64,000 bases of DNA from the NCBI RefSeq assembly GCF_001905735.1, contig NZ_LISW01000001.1, positions 1,334,801-1,398,800 on the forward strand, written 5' to 3'. This document shows positions 56,008 through 64,000 of this stretch, in pieces. The notes beneath the pieces are model-generated. The model had not been told where the DNA came from. It saw only the letters and a list, made by a program, of their open reading frames with translations, and did not search any database. This stretch comes from Streptomyces sp. CB01249. GTDB lineage: Bacteria > Actinomycetota > Actinomycetes > Streptomycetales > Streptomycetaceae. How positions within the stretch are numbered: position 1 is the stretch's first letter; every line of letters begins with the position of its first letter. Both the position numbers and the translations under genes were made by a program.

Positions 56008-57495
56008 ATGAGCATCAGAGCCAGTCGTGTGCTCTTCGCCGCGTCCGTCGCCCTCGTCGGCACCGCCGTCCTGCCCAACCAGGCGGCGACGGCGGCCGGT
56101 TCCACCACCTACGTCGACTGCTCGCGCTCCACCGCGGGGAACGGCACCCAGGCCAGCCCCTTCAACAGCATCGCCCAGGCCAACGGCAAGACCTACGGAG
56201 CGGGTGACACGCTCGCCTTCGCCTCCGGCACTACCTGCAAGGGCGCGCTCGCCCCCAAGGGCAGCGGCACCGCGAGCCTGCCCATCACCCTGACCCGTTA
56301 CGGTTCGGGCGCCCTGCCGGTCCTGAACGGCGACGGGGCCGCGGACGCCGTCTCGCTGACGGACCAGGACCACTGGACGATCAGCTACCTCAAGATCACC
56401 AACCCGGCCGACTCCCTCGCCCGGCGCACCGGCCTGCGTATCTCCGCCACGGACGGCAAGGCCCACACCGGGTTCGACATCGGCAACCTCGTCATCGACC
56501 GCGTGGCCGGCCAGACCAACAAGACCGGTTCGGTCACCGAGGACTACGTGCAGTCGGGAAGCGTCGTCACCGGTGCCACCGGGGCGAACTCCACGCTCAA
56601 CGACGTACACGTGCACCACAACACCGTGAGCAACACGGGCGGCGGCGGCCTGAAGATCCGTACCGGTTCCATGGCCACCAAGGGCAACGGCGTCCTCGTG
56701 GAGTACAACACCGTCAAGGACGTCGGTGGTGACGGCATCATCGTCAGCTACGCCAACGCGCCGATGATCCAGTACAACGACGCGTCCGGCGTCGGCAACG
56801 GCGTATACCCGTTCTCCGGAGGCAACTTCGCGGGGATCTGGGTCCTCGGCGACCACAACCCGACCATCCAGAAGAACGCGGTGTACGACACCACCAGGAT
56901 GTCCGTCGCCGACAGCCAGGCGTTCGACTGCGACTGGGGGAACACCGGCTACTGCACGATCCAGTACAACTACAGCCGCGACAACATCGGCGGCTTCTTC
57001 CTCGACTGCGACGGCTGCGGCACGATCGGCGGGGCCAAGCAGGTCATCCGCTACAACATCTCCGAGAACGACTGCCGCATGAGCAGCAACAGTTCGGGCC
57101 GGTCGGCACTGCACCTGTACAACAACGTCCTCTACTGCACGGACAAGAAGTTCAACGTCACACTCCCCGGCGACAGCGTGGTCGAGAACAACATCTTCGT
57201 CGGTACGGCCGACTCCCAACTGCCCGCCACGTCCGGGATCCAGTGGTACTGGAACGTCTTCCAGGGCGTGCCCCGGCCCACGGCCAACGGCATCGCAGGC
57301 GACCCGCAGTTCGTCGCTCCCGGCACCGGCGGCAGTTCGATCCACGAGGTCGACGGCTACCGGCTCAAGTCCACCTCGCCCGCTCTCGGCAACGGAGCCG
57401 TCATCACCGACAACGGGGGCCGCGACTACTGGGGCAACGCCGTACCGTCGACCACCAAGCCCAACCGGGGCGCCTATCAGGGCCCGGGTCTGTAG
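56008..57495 (+). CDS. Secreted right-handed beta-helix protein (pectate-lyase-like fold)
   Basis: A 495-residue exported protein starting at ATG 56008 with CAGGAGG upstream. The signal peptide is RASRVLFAASVALVGTAVL with cleavage after ATA. The mature chain starts TTYVDCSRSTAGNGTQASPF, the usual opening of beta-helix polysaccharide-active proteins. Parallel-coil repeats follow (VHVHHNTVSNTG, VLVEYNTVKDVGGDGIIV, IQYNDASGVGNG, CTIQYNYSRDNIGGFF, VVENNIFVG). Ten or so cysteines suggest disulfides. It may be a polysaccharide lyase or hydrolase; catalytic residues are not identifiable. Phospholipase C follows after 30 bp, same strand. Confidence 0.85.
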   Translation: MSIRASRVLFAASVALVGTAVLPNQAATAAGSTTYVDCSRSTAGNGTQASPFNSIAQANGKTYGAGDTLAFASGTTCKGALAPKGSGTASLPITLTRYGSGALPVLNGDGAADAVSLTDQDHWTISYLKITNPADSLARRTGLRISATDGKAHTGFDIGNLVIDRVAGQTNKTGSVTEDYVQSGSVVTGATGANSTLNDVHVHHNTVSNTGGGGLKIRTGSMATKGNGVLVEYNTVKDVGGDGIIVSYANAPMIQYNDASGVGNGVYPFSGGNFAGIWVLGDHNPTIQKNAVYDTTRMSVADSQAFDCDWGNTGYCTIQYNYSRDNIGGFFLDCDGCGTIGGAKQVIRYNISENDCRMSSNSSGRSALHLYNNVLYCTDKKFNVTLPGDSVVENNIFVGTADSQLPATSGIQWYWNVFQGVPRPTANGIAGDPQFVAPGTGGSSIHEVDGYRLKSTSPALGNGAVITDNGGRDYWGNAVPSTTKPNRGAYQGPGL

Positions 57496-57525
57496 CCAAC
57501 GGCCGTACCGACGTCAAGGAGTGTC

Positions 57526-59571
57526 ATGCGCAAGCCAAATCGACGTGACTTCATCGCCCTCAGCGCGGCGACGGCGGCCGCAGCGGCCGGGGTGAGCGGG
57601 CCCCAGGCGGTCCGCGCGTCCGCCGCCGAGCCCCGGAAAGCCCCGGCCGGGGCGACGGCCGCGACCGGGACGCTGAAGGACGCGAAGCACATCGTGATCC
57701 TCATGCAGGAGAACCGCAGCTTCGACCACTACTTCGGGATGCTCAAGGGCGTCCGGGGCTTCTCCGACCGCAGCACCGTCGAACTCGCGGGCGGCCAAGG
57801 CGTCTTCGACCAGCCGAACGGCACCGGACGCCACTACCCCTGGCAGCTCAGCGCGACCGAGGCGGCCGGAGGCGCCGACCCCGAGCGCCTGGCCCAGTGC
57901 AGCGGGGACCTCGCCCACGACTGGGCCAGCCAGCACACCGCGTGGAACCACGGGAAGATGGACTCCTGGGTCGCGGCCAAGGGGCTGCGCTCCCTGGGCC
58001 ACCTGACCCGCGAGGACATCCCCTTCCACTACGCCCTGGCCGACACCTGGACGGTCTGCGACGCCTACCACGCCTCCGGGATGAGCGCGACCGGCCCCAA
58101 CCGCACCTACCTGTGGAGCGGGAAGATCAGCGAGTCGTCCAAGGACGGCGGCAGCGAGTCCGGGCTGACCTGGGAGACGTACGCGGAGGCGCTGGAGAAG
58201 GCCGCCGTCAGCTGGAAGGTCTACCAGTCGACGGACAACTACGGTGACAACGGCCTCGCGTACTTCGCGCAGTTCACCTCGGCCCCGGCCAGCAGCCCTC
58301 TGCGCAGCAAGGGCATGTCGACGGTCCCCCGGGGCACCACCGAGCCCGGCGACGTGGCCGCCGACATCTGCGACGCGATCGCCGCCGACGTACGCGCGGG
58401 CACCCTGCCGCAGGTGTCGTGGATCGTCCCCGACCAGAACTACTCCGAGCACCCCATGGCCACCCCGGCCAACGGCGCCCACTTCGTCCACAAGGTCATC
58501 GACGCCCTCAACGCCGACCCGGACGTCTTCAACTCCACGATCCTCTTCCTCAACTACGACGAGAACGACGGCTACTTCGACCACGTCCCGCCGCCCACCC
58601 CGCCGACCGGGACGGCCGACGAGTTCATCGGAGGGACGAGCATCGGCCTCGGCTTCCGCGTCCCGCTGATCGCGATCTCCCCCTGGAGCCGCGGCGGTTA
58701 CGTCAACTCCCAGACCAGCGACCACACCTCGGTACTGCGGTTCCTGGAGAAGTGGACGGCCGCGATCGGCAAGCCGGCCACCTGCTCCAACATCAGCGCC
58801 TGGAGACGCGCGGTGTGCGGCGACCTCACCAGCATGTTCGACTTCACCAGCCCGGTCTACGGCCTGCCCGCCCTGCCGGCCACCGGGACCACCGTGGACA
58901 TGAGCCAGTGCTCCGGCCTGCCCAATCCCGCACCGGTCGACAACAAACTGCCCACTCAGGAAGCGGGCACCCGCAAGGCACGGGCCCTGCCCTACCAGCC
59001 GACGGCCGATCTGGTCGCCTTCACCACCTCCGGCAGCTCCGTCCAGGCCAACATCAAGGTGGCCAACGGGGGCACGGCCGCCTGCCACTTCGCCGTGTAC
59101 ACCAACGGCACACAGCGCTCGGGAGGCCCCTGGCCGTACACGGTCGCAGCGGGCGGCACCGCCACCGACTTCTACAACTGCGGCCCCGGCTACGGAGACG
59201 GCCTCTACGACCTCACCGTCCTCGGCCCCAACCGGTTCATGCGCCGCTTCAAGGGAAACTCCACCCGCACCGGCAAGGACCTCCTCGTGGCCGCCTCCGC
59301 CGTCACCGTCTCCGGGGCCGTCAAGCTCCGTTTCACCCTGACCAACAACAGCGCGGCCGCCGTGACGTTCACCATCAAGGCGAACGCGTACCGCACCGGC
59401 GGGCCCTGGACGTACACCGTGCCGGCGGGCAAGACCGTCACGGACGACTTCTCGGTGCTCACCTACGGCTCCGGCTGGTACGACCACACCGTCACCGCCT
59501 CCGCGGACCCCACCTGGTCACAGCGGTACGTCGGCCACCTGGAGAACGGCCTGCCCAGCGTCAGCGGCTGA
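57526..59571 (+). CDS. Tat-exported phosphocholine-type phospholipase C
   Basis: A 681-residue enzyme of the acid-phosphatase-like PLC family (PlcN/PlcH type). The twin-arginine signal is KPNRRDFIALSAATAAAAAG. The phosphoesterase domain has HIVILMQENRSFDHYFGMLKG (metal site, nucleophile Asn/Ser region), TGPNRTYLWSG, SEHP, NYDENDGYFDHVPPP and VPLIAISPWSRGGYVNSQ with SDHTSVLRFLE. Two C-terminal DUF756 repeats (about 485-580 and 590-670; QRSGGPWPYTVAAG and YRTGGPWTYTVPAG) complete the family layout. It hydrolyses phospholipids outside the cell, perhaps for phosphate supply. Confidence 0.94.
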   Translation: MRKPNRRDFIALSAATAAAAAGVSGPQAVRASAAEPRKAPAGATAATGTLKDAKHIVILMQENRSFDHYFGMLKGVRGFSDRSTVELAGGQGVFDQPNGTGRHYPWQLSATEAAGGADPERLAQCSGDLAHDWASQHTAWNHGKMDSWVAAKGLRSLGHLTREDIPFHYALADTWTVCDAYHASGMSATGPNRTYLWSGKISESSKDGGSESGLTWETYAEALEKAAVSWKVYQSTDNYGDNGLAYFAQFTSAPASSPLRSKGMSTVPRGTTEPGDVAADICDAIAADVRAGTLPQVSWIVPDQNYSEHPMATPANGAHFVHKVIDALNADPDVFNSTILFLNYDENDGYFDHVPPPTPPTGTADEFIGGTSIGLGFRVPLIAISPWSRGGYVNSQTSDHTSVLRFLEKWTAAIGKPATCSNISAWRRAVCGDLTSMFDFTSPVYGLPALPATGTTVDMSQCSGLPNPAPVDNKLPTQEAGTRKARALPYQPTADLVAFTTSGSSVQANIKVANGGTAACHFAVYTNGTQRSGGPWPYTVAAGGTATDFYNCGPGYGDGLYDLTVLGPNRFMRRFKGNSTRTGKDLLVAASAVTVSGAVKLRFTLTNNSAAAVTFTIKANAYRTGGPWTYTVPAGKTVTDDFSVLTYGSGWYDHTVTASADPTWSQRYVGHLENGLPSVSG

Positions 59572-59651
59572 ACCTCCCGGAAGGACGGCCAGGAGTCCCG
59601 ATGGCGCTAGATTAGGCATACCTCACAAGCCGTGGGAGGACGGGAGAGACA

Positions 59652-60035
59652 GTGCCGAAGAAGCCGCGGGACGGGAGGCGCCCGCACGGCGAGCTCGTCG
59701 CGGATGTCCTGGCCGTGCTCTGGGAAGCGGGCGAGCCGATGACCGCGCAGCAGGTGAATGCCGCGCTGGACAAGGGGCTGGCCAGGACGACGATGGCGAC
59801 CATCCTGGGACGCCTGTACGAGAAGGGCACGCTGCGCCGTGTCCCGGTGACGCGCGGCTTCGCGTACGAGCCGGTGCAGGACGAGGCCGGGATGGCCGCC
59901 GGGCGGATGCGCCGCGAGCTGGACGGCGACCCCCGCCGTGACCTGGTGCTGCAGCGTTTCGTGTCCTCCCTGTCCGAGGACGACGAGGAGACCCTGCGCC
60001 GCCTGCTCCTGGAGGCCGAAGGCGGACCCGAGTGA
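59652..60035 (+). CDS. BlaI/MecI/CopY-family repressor
   Basis: A 127-residue winged-helix repressor starting at GTG 59652: GELVADVLAVLWEAGEPMTAQQVNAAL, then the recognition helix RTTMATILGRLYEKGTL, then the C-terminal dimerisation tail. It overlaps the M56 peptidase gene by GTGA. In BlaI/BlaR pairs the membrane peptidase senses a beta-lactam or other signal and cleaves the repressor; here the M56 partner lacks an evident penicillin-sensor domain, so the signal is unknown. GATTAGGCATACCTCA near 59609 is a candidate promoter/operator. Confidence 0.92.
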   Translation: MPKKPRDGRRPHGELVADVLAVLWEAGEPMTAQQVNAALDKGLARTTMATILGRLYEKGTLRRVPVTRGFAYEPVQDEAGMAAGRMRRELDGDPRRDLVLQRFVSSLSEDDEETLRRLLLEAEGGPE

Positions 60036-60982
60036 CGTACGTACTGGTCGTGGTCGTGCTGACGCTCGCGTTCCCCTGGGGCGGCGCAGCCCTCGCGGGG
60101 CGTCTCGCGGACCGGCTGCCGCCCCGCTGGGCGTGCTGGACGCTCGTCGGTGCGGCCGTTCTCCTGGCGGGCGGGACACTGTCCGCGCTGATCGGCCTGT
60201 TCCACGTACCGTTCCTCGCCTCGCTGGAGCGGTTGCCGCTGAACCACGTGCTGAAGCTGTGGCCCGCGGCCGTGCCCCTCGCCTGCGCGGCCGGGGCCGT
60301 GATGCTGACGCAGCTGGTGCTGCTGGCCCGGCGCTGGACCCGGCACCGTTCGCTGCTCGGGGCGGCATGGCTGTCGGTCGGGGCGGGCACGGGGGACGGG
60401 GACGTGCTGGTGGTCCCGGGCACCGATGTGGACGCCTTCGCGCTGCCCGGGTACCGGGGGCGGCAGGGCAGGGTGGTCGTGACGTCCGGCATGATGCGGT
60501 CGCTGAAGCCGGGCGAGCGCGAGGTCCTGCTGGCCCATGAGCGGGCGCACCTCGCCGGGCGCCATCATCTGCTGTCGGCGGTGACCGACCTCGTCGCGGT
60601 CGTCCACCCGGCGATACGGCGCCTGCGGGAAGCGCTCGCCTTCCACCTGGAGCGGTGGGCGGACGAGGAGGCCGCCGCCGCCGTCGGGGACCGGCGCTTG
60701 GCCGCCGCGGCGATCGCGCGTGCGGCCCTGGCCGGGTCCGCGCGCGGCCGCGTCGCCGGGTATCCGCTGCTGTCGGCCACGAGGGGGCCCGTGCCGCGAC
60801 GCGTCGAGGCGCTGCTGCTGCCCGAGCCCGTCCCGCCGCGCGGCGGCGTCCGGCGCGTCGGCGTCGCCGCTCTCGCCGCGTCGGTGGTGGCGGCAGCCGT
60901 GGCGGCGCTCGCCGTGGCGTTCGGACTGCACGAGTACGTCGAGTTCGCGGCGCGGCGGCTGATCTGCGGCGAGGTCTCCTGA
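60032..60982 (+). CDS. M56-family membrane metallopeptidase
   Basis: A 316-residue membrane protease. Three N-terminal hydrophobic segments (VLVVVVLTLAFPWGGAALAG, TLVGAAVLLAGGTLSALIGL, VPLACAAGAVMLTQLVLLA) precede the zinc motif LLAHERAHLAGRHH (HExxH) with a further acidic site ERWADEEAAAAVG. A final helix (VAALAASVVAAAVAALAVAF) and a short tail end it. It lacks the C-terminal penicillin-binding sensor of BlaR1. GTG 60032 overlaps the BlaI stop. It probably cleaves that repressor or an anti-sigma factor. Confidence 0.92.
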   Translation: MTYVLVVVVLTLAFPWGGAALAGRLADRLPPRWACWTLVGAAVLLAGGTLSALIGLFHVPFLASLERLPLNHVLKLWPAAVPLACAAGAVMLTQLVLLARRWTRHRSLLGAAWLSVGAGTGDGDVLVVPGTDVDAFALPGYRGRQGRVVVTSGMMRSLKPGEREVLLAHERAHLAGRHHLLSAVTDLVAVVHPAIRRLREALAFHLERWADEEAAAAVGDRRLAAAAIARAALAGSARGRVAGYPLLSATRGPVPRRVEALLLPEPVPPRGGVRRVGVAALAASVVAAAVAALAVAFGLHEYVEFAARRLICGEVS

Positions 60983-60989
60983 CGGCCGG

Positions 60990-61694
60990 TCAGTCCGCCT
61001 GCCGCGCCGGGGCCGTGCGGGCGTACCGGTGCTCCGGCCGCCCGGCGTCCCCGTAGCGCAGCGAGAGCTGGAGCGAGCCCTTCTCCTGGAGGTGGCGCAG
61101 GTAGCGCTGGGCCGTCGAGCGGCTGATGCCCGCGCGGGTCGCCACGTCCTGGGCCGACAGGGGGTGTTCGGCCCCGTCGATGACCTGCCGGATCAGGTCC
61201 GCGGTGGGCCTCGACCAGCCCTTCGCCGACGGTGTGGACGCGCTCGCCGGACCCCGTACCGTTCCGAAGATGCGGTCGATCTGCTGCTGGCCCGGGCTCG
61301 GCACGGTGCCGGCGTCCCGCAGACTGCGCCGCAACTCGGTGTAGCTGTCCAGCCGCGAACGCAGGCCGTCCAGCGTGAACGGTTTGACGAGGTAGTGCAG
61401 CACGCCGTAGCGGAGCGCGGCCTCGACCACCTCGACGTCCTGTGCGGCGGTCACCATGATGACGTCGCTGCGCAGGCCCCTCTGCCGCATCAGGCGTACG
61501 AGGTCCAGACCGTTGCGGTCGGGCAGGTAGTGGTCGAGCAACAGCAGGTCGACATGGCGGTTCTCCAGCATGTGCATGGCCTGCAGCGCGGTGTGGGCGG
61601 TGCCCACCACACGGAAGCCGGCCGTCTTGCCGACGTAGGCGGCGTTGATCTCCGCGACATGGAAGTCGTCGTCGACCACCAGGACGTCAATCAC
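60990..61694 (-). CDS. CitB/DcuR-type response regulator
   Basis: A 234-residue response regulator. The receiver domain has VIDVLVVDDDFHVAEINAAYV, the phospho-acceptor DLLLLDHYLPDRNGLDL, the Thr in VIMVTAAQD and Lys in YLVKPFTLDGL. The C-terminal domain (LSAQDVATRAGISRSTAQRYL) is the winged/HTH unit found in regulators of citrate and C4-dicarboxylate uptake. GTG 61694 has AGGAG at nine bases and lies within the kinase 3' end (8-nt overlap). It works with the upstream histidine kinase. Confidence 0.94.
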   Translation of the reverse strand: MIDVLVVDDDFHVAEINAAYVGKTAGFRVVGTAHTALQAMHMLENRHVDLLLLDHYLPDRNGLDLVRLMRQRGLRSDVIMVTAAQDVEVVEAALRYGVLHYLVKPFTLDGLRSRLDSYTELRRSLRDAGTVPSPGQQQIDRIFGTVRGPASASTPSAKGWSRPTADLIRQVIDGAEHPLSAQDVATRAGISRSTAQRYLRHLQEKGSLQLSLRYGDAGRPEHRYARTAPARQAD

Positions 61695-63327
61695 GGTGTT
61701 CTCCTGCCAGAGCGGGCTGCGTGCGGGCTGCTGATCCGGTGACGATGGCGGGGAACGTGACGGTGAACACGGCACCGCCGCCGGCCCGGGCGGCGATGCG
61801 GGCGGTGCCGCCGTAACGCTCGGCGAGGCTGCGCACCATGGCCAGGCCGAGCCCGCGGCCGCGGTGGTGCGGGGACTCCTTGGTGCTCCACCCCTCTTCG
61901 AAGATCGTCTCGCGCAGCTCCACGGGCACCCCCGGACCGTTGTCGCTGACGCGCGTCACGACCGTGTCGGCCTCCACGAAGACCTCGACCTCCACCGAGG
62001 GCCGCGTGGTGCGGCCGCCGACGACATCGAGCGCGTTGTCGATCAGATTGCCCAGCACCGTCACGATGTCCCGGGCCTCGACCAGCCGGCTGGGCAGCTG
62101 ACTGCGGTCGGACAGGCGCAGGCTCACGCCCCGCTCGGCGGCGATGGCCGCCTTTCCGACCAGGAGCGCCGAGACCATCGGGTTCCGGACGCGTTCCGCG
62201 AAGCTGTCCGCCGACGCGCGGCGGGCATGGGTGAGCCCGGCGACGTAATCACGGGCCCGTTCGGGCATGTCCAGGTCGAGGTAGCCCAGGACGGTGTGCA
62301 ACCGGTTGGCGTGCTCGTGGTCCTGGGCGCGCAACGCGTCCAGGAGGCCCTTGATGGAGTCGAGCTCGCGGCCCAGCAGTTCGACCTCGGTGCGGTCCCG
62401 CAGGGTGACGACCGCGCCGCCGTCGGGGGTGGGCATCCGGTTCGCGATGAGGACCCGGCTCTCCCGGACGGTCAGCAGGTCCCGTCCGGTGACCTGGCCG
62501 GTCAGGACGTCGCGGGAGCGCCCGGGCGGCAGCACCTCGCCGAGTTGCCGGCCCTCGGCGTCCGTCTTCAGCGCGAGCAGACGGGAGGCCTCGTCGTTCA
62601 CCAGCCGGACGCGTTCGTGCCGGTCGAGGGCGATGACCCCCTCCCGTACGGCGTGCAGCATCGCCTCCCGCTCCGACAGCAGCGCGGCGATGTCCGCGAC
62701 GGACACCCCGTGCGTGCGTTTGCGCAGGACCCGGGCCACCAGAAACGCGGCGCCCGCGCCGACCGCGAGCGCCGCGCCCGCGTAACGCAGCAGTCCGGGC
62801 AGCGCCGCCATGAGGCGCTCCTGTACGCCGGAGTAGGCGATGCCGACCGAGACGGCCCCGATGACCCGGTCCGTGCCGTCGCGGAGCGGGACCTTCGCCC
62901 GCGCCGAGGTGCCGAGGGTGCCGCGGTCCACTTCCAGGATGACGTGACCGTGCAGGGGAGTGGACGGGCTCGTCGACACCGGGCGGCCCACCTCGCGCAC
63001 GTCCGTGTGGGACCAGCGAATCCCGCGCCGGTCCATCACCACGACATAGAGGGCGCCCGTCGCCTTCCGGGTGCGTTCGGCCTGCTGCTGCACGGGCCCC
63101 GCCGGATCGGGGGTGCTCGACAGGAGACCCGTGGCGATCTCCGGATCGGCCGCCGTCGTCTGGGCGATGGCCAGGGCCTCGTGCTCGGCCTGGCTGTCGA
63201 GCTGGGTGCGGAGCGGCTGGAGGAACAGACCGGTGAGAAGCAGCAGCACCCCGGTGGTGATCAGCAACTGCGCGATCAGCACCTGGGCGAACACCTGCCT
63301 CGGCCAGCCGACGCGCAAGCGGGCCAC
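61687..63327 (-). CDS. CitA/DcuS-type sensor histidine kinase
   Basis: A 546-residue membrane sensor. GTG 63327 is chosen (GCAGG at eight bases), giving a short cytoplasmic start, helix 1 (FAQVLIAQLLITTGVLLLLTG), an extracellular PDC sensor (about 45-180), helix 2 (LLRYAGAALAVGAGAAFLVA), a PAS domain (LSEREAMLHAVREGVIALD) and the kinase core. The phospho-accepting His is in LRAQDHEHANRLHTVLGYL, N-box LIDNALDVVG, G1 SDNGPGVP and G2 GRGLGLAMVRS. Family members sense citrate or C4-dicarboxylates. Starts up to 63456 are possible. Confidence 0.92.
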   Translation of the reverse strand: MARLRVGWPRQVFAQVLIAQLLITTGVLLLLTGLFLQPLRTQLDSQAEHEALAIAQTTAADPEIATGLLSSTPDPAGPVQQQAERTRKATGALYVVVMDRRGIRWSHTDVREVGRPVSTSPSTPLHGHVILEVDRGTLGTSARAKVPLRDGTDRVIGAVSVGIAYSGVQERLMAALPGLLRYAGAALAVGAGAAFLVARVLRKRTHGVSVADIAALLSEREAMLHAVREGVIALDRHERVRLVNDEASRLLALKTDAEGRQLGEVLPPGRSRDVLTGQVTGRDLLTVRESRVLIANRMPTPDGGAVVTLRDRTEVELLGRELDSIKGLLDALRAQDHEHANRLHTVLGYLDLDMPERARDYVAGLTHARRASADSFAERVRNPMVSALLVGKAAIAAERGVSLRLSDRSQLPSRLVEARDIVTVLGNLIDNALDVVGGRTTRPSVEVEVFVEADTVVTRVSDNGPGVPVELRETIFEEGWSTKESPHHRGRGLGLAMVRSLAERYGGTARIAARAGGGAVFTVTFPAIVTGSAARTQPALAGEHRD

Positions 63328-63540
63328 CTGTGACACCTGCCTTCGGGAAACAGCCCGCGCGACCAGTCGTTTCGCCGGGGTGAGCGCACCGTAACCGTCG
63401 CCGTCGCGGCCGGGGAAGAGCCCGGACAGCAGCGGGCCCGGATGCGGTCGGCACAATGAGCAGAATCGCCTTTACGGGAAATGGCAGCGGTTGCAGGCCA
63501 AAACTTCCCGGCCCGGCCGCCGGTTCCTAACGTCCCCGGC

Positions 63541-64000
63541 ATGACAAGCCCATCGAGCCCGGCCATCGAACTGCGCGGTGTCCACAAGGCGTTCCGCACC
63601 CCGTCCGGCACCCTCCACACCGCTGTCCACGATCTCGACCTCACCATTCAGCAGGGCGAGTTCGTCGCCGTCGTCGGCCCCACCGGCTGCGGCAAATCCA
63701 CCACACTCACCCTCGTCAGCGGGCTGGAGGAGCCGACCGAGGGCGAGGTGATGCTGTCGGGCACCCCGGTGCGCGGCATCGAGGACAGGGTCGGCTTCGT
63801 CTTCCAGCAGGACGCGACGTTTCCCTGGCGGACCGTGCTGTCCAACGTGATGGCCGGACCCCGCTTCCGCGGTGTGCCCAAGGCCGAGGCCAGGGAGCGG
63901 GCCCGGGAGTGGCTGGCCCGCGTTGGGCTGAGCGCCTTCGAGGACCGCTACCCGCACCAGCTGTCGGGCGGCCAGCGCAAGCGCGTCGCGCTGGCCGCCA
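63541..64000 (+). CDS. ABC transporter ATPase, nitrate/sulfonate/taurine type, cut by right edge
   Basis: The first 153 residues of an ABC ATPase: Walker A AVVGPTGCGKSTTLTLVSG, the Q-loop VFQQDATFPWRTVLSNVMAG and the signature LSGGQRKRVALA. The FPW motif after the Q-loop marks the family serving nitrate, sulfonate, taurine or thiamine-precursor uptake. ATG 63541 starts it; it is divergent from the CitA-like kinase, with a 213-bp gap holding both promoters. The remainder and any permease are beyond the window. Regulation by the neighbouring two-component system is plausible. Confidence 0.92.
   Translation, partial: MTSPSSPAIELRGVHKAFRTPSGTLHTAVHDLDLTIQQGEFVAVVGPTGCGKSTTLTLVSGLEEPTEGEVMLSGTPVRGIEDRVGFVFQQDATFPWRTVLSNVMAGPRFRGVPKAEARERAREWLARVGLSAFEDRYPHQLSGGQRKRVALAA

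Noticed and set aside
59605..59625. TTAGGCATACCTCA before the blaI gene as an iron box for DmdR/IdeR
   Set aside because: Only a partial match to the 19-bp consensus, and the downstream genes have no iron link.

Overview
The window is high-GC actinobacterial DNA with the codon bias, GTG/TTG starts and short gene overlaps of a Streptomyces chromosome. Family support comes from a class F sortase, a DUF574-type methyltransferase, an egtABCD ergothioneine operon, a dodecin, F420-type LLM oxidoreductases, CbtAB and many secreted hydrolases. From memory, the block from the GGDEF/EAL protein through sdh to egt and the PARG-like gene follows the order of the S. coelicolor SCO0928-SCO0909 region; this was not checked by search. 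No tRNA, rRNA, CRISPR array, prophage or intact insertion sequence was seen.

Layout. 0-6 kb: an ECF sigma factor cut by the left edge, a universal stress protein, a frameshifted polysaccharide deacetylase, a class F sortase beside two exported proteins sharing one C-terminal sorting-like signal, a DUF4239 membrane protein and a polyproline protein. 6-14 kb: a methyltransferase coupled to a PAS-GGDEF-EAL protein (RmdA-like), a LysR regulator, and a divergent sdhC-sdhA-sdhB operon for a single-cytochrome-b succinate dehydrogenase/fumarate reductase. 14-21 kb: a GH18 chitinase, a short UvrA paralogue, a HAD phosphatase, dodecin and an orphan sugar-binding lipoprotein. The chitinase and lipoprotein promoters carry the same DasR-like operator. 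21-26 kb: egtABCD and a PARG-like hydrolase. 26-34 kb: PemK-like protein, LacI regulator, thioredoxin, a flavoprotein disulfide reductase, and a 1011-residue HTH/P-loop/helical-repeat NTPase divergent from a two-helix mini-protein. 33-41 kb: GH16 glucanase, a B12 riboswitch with cbtBA, pirin, an FMN reductase-GNAT fusion with a MarR regulator, and a TetR/LLM oxidoreductase pair.

45-53 kb is the most striking part. Three separate RNA elements match the fluoride (crcB) riboswitch pattern, and their pseudoknot strands covary (GGA/TCC, GAG/CTC, GGG/CCC). They precede (i) a 40-residue peptide plus a DUF2180 zinc-ribbon protein, (ii) a Nudix hydrolase, and (iii) a 32-residue peptide, a 459-residue protein with four CxxC...CxxH modules, a phosphoglycerate mutase and a second-type enolase. 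Enolase is the classical fluoride target, so this looks like a fluoride-tolerance island built around glycolytic bypass enzymes and uncharacterised cysteine-rich proteins, with no CrcB or CLC-F exporter in view. A DUF211/VIT1 pair (VIT1 frameshifted) and a GAF-PP2C phosphatase lie inside it.

53-64 kb: MoeA-like protein, deoxynucleoside kinase, FhuF-like iron reductase, secreted beta-helix protein, Tat-exported phospholipase C, a BlaI/M56 pair, a CitA/DcuS-type two-component system, and an ABC ATPase cut by the right edge.
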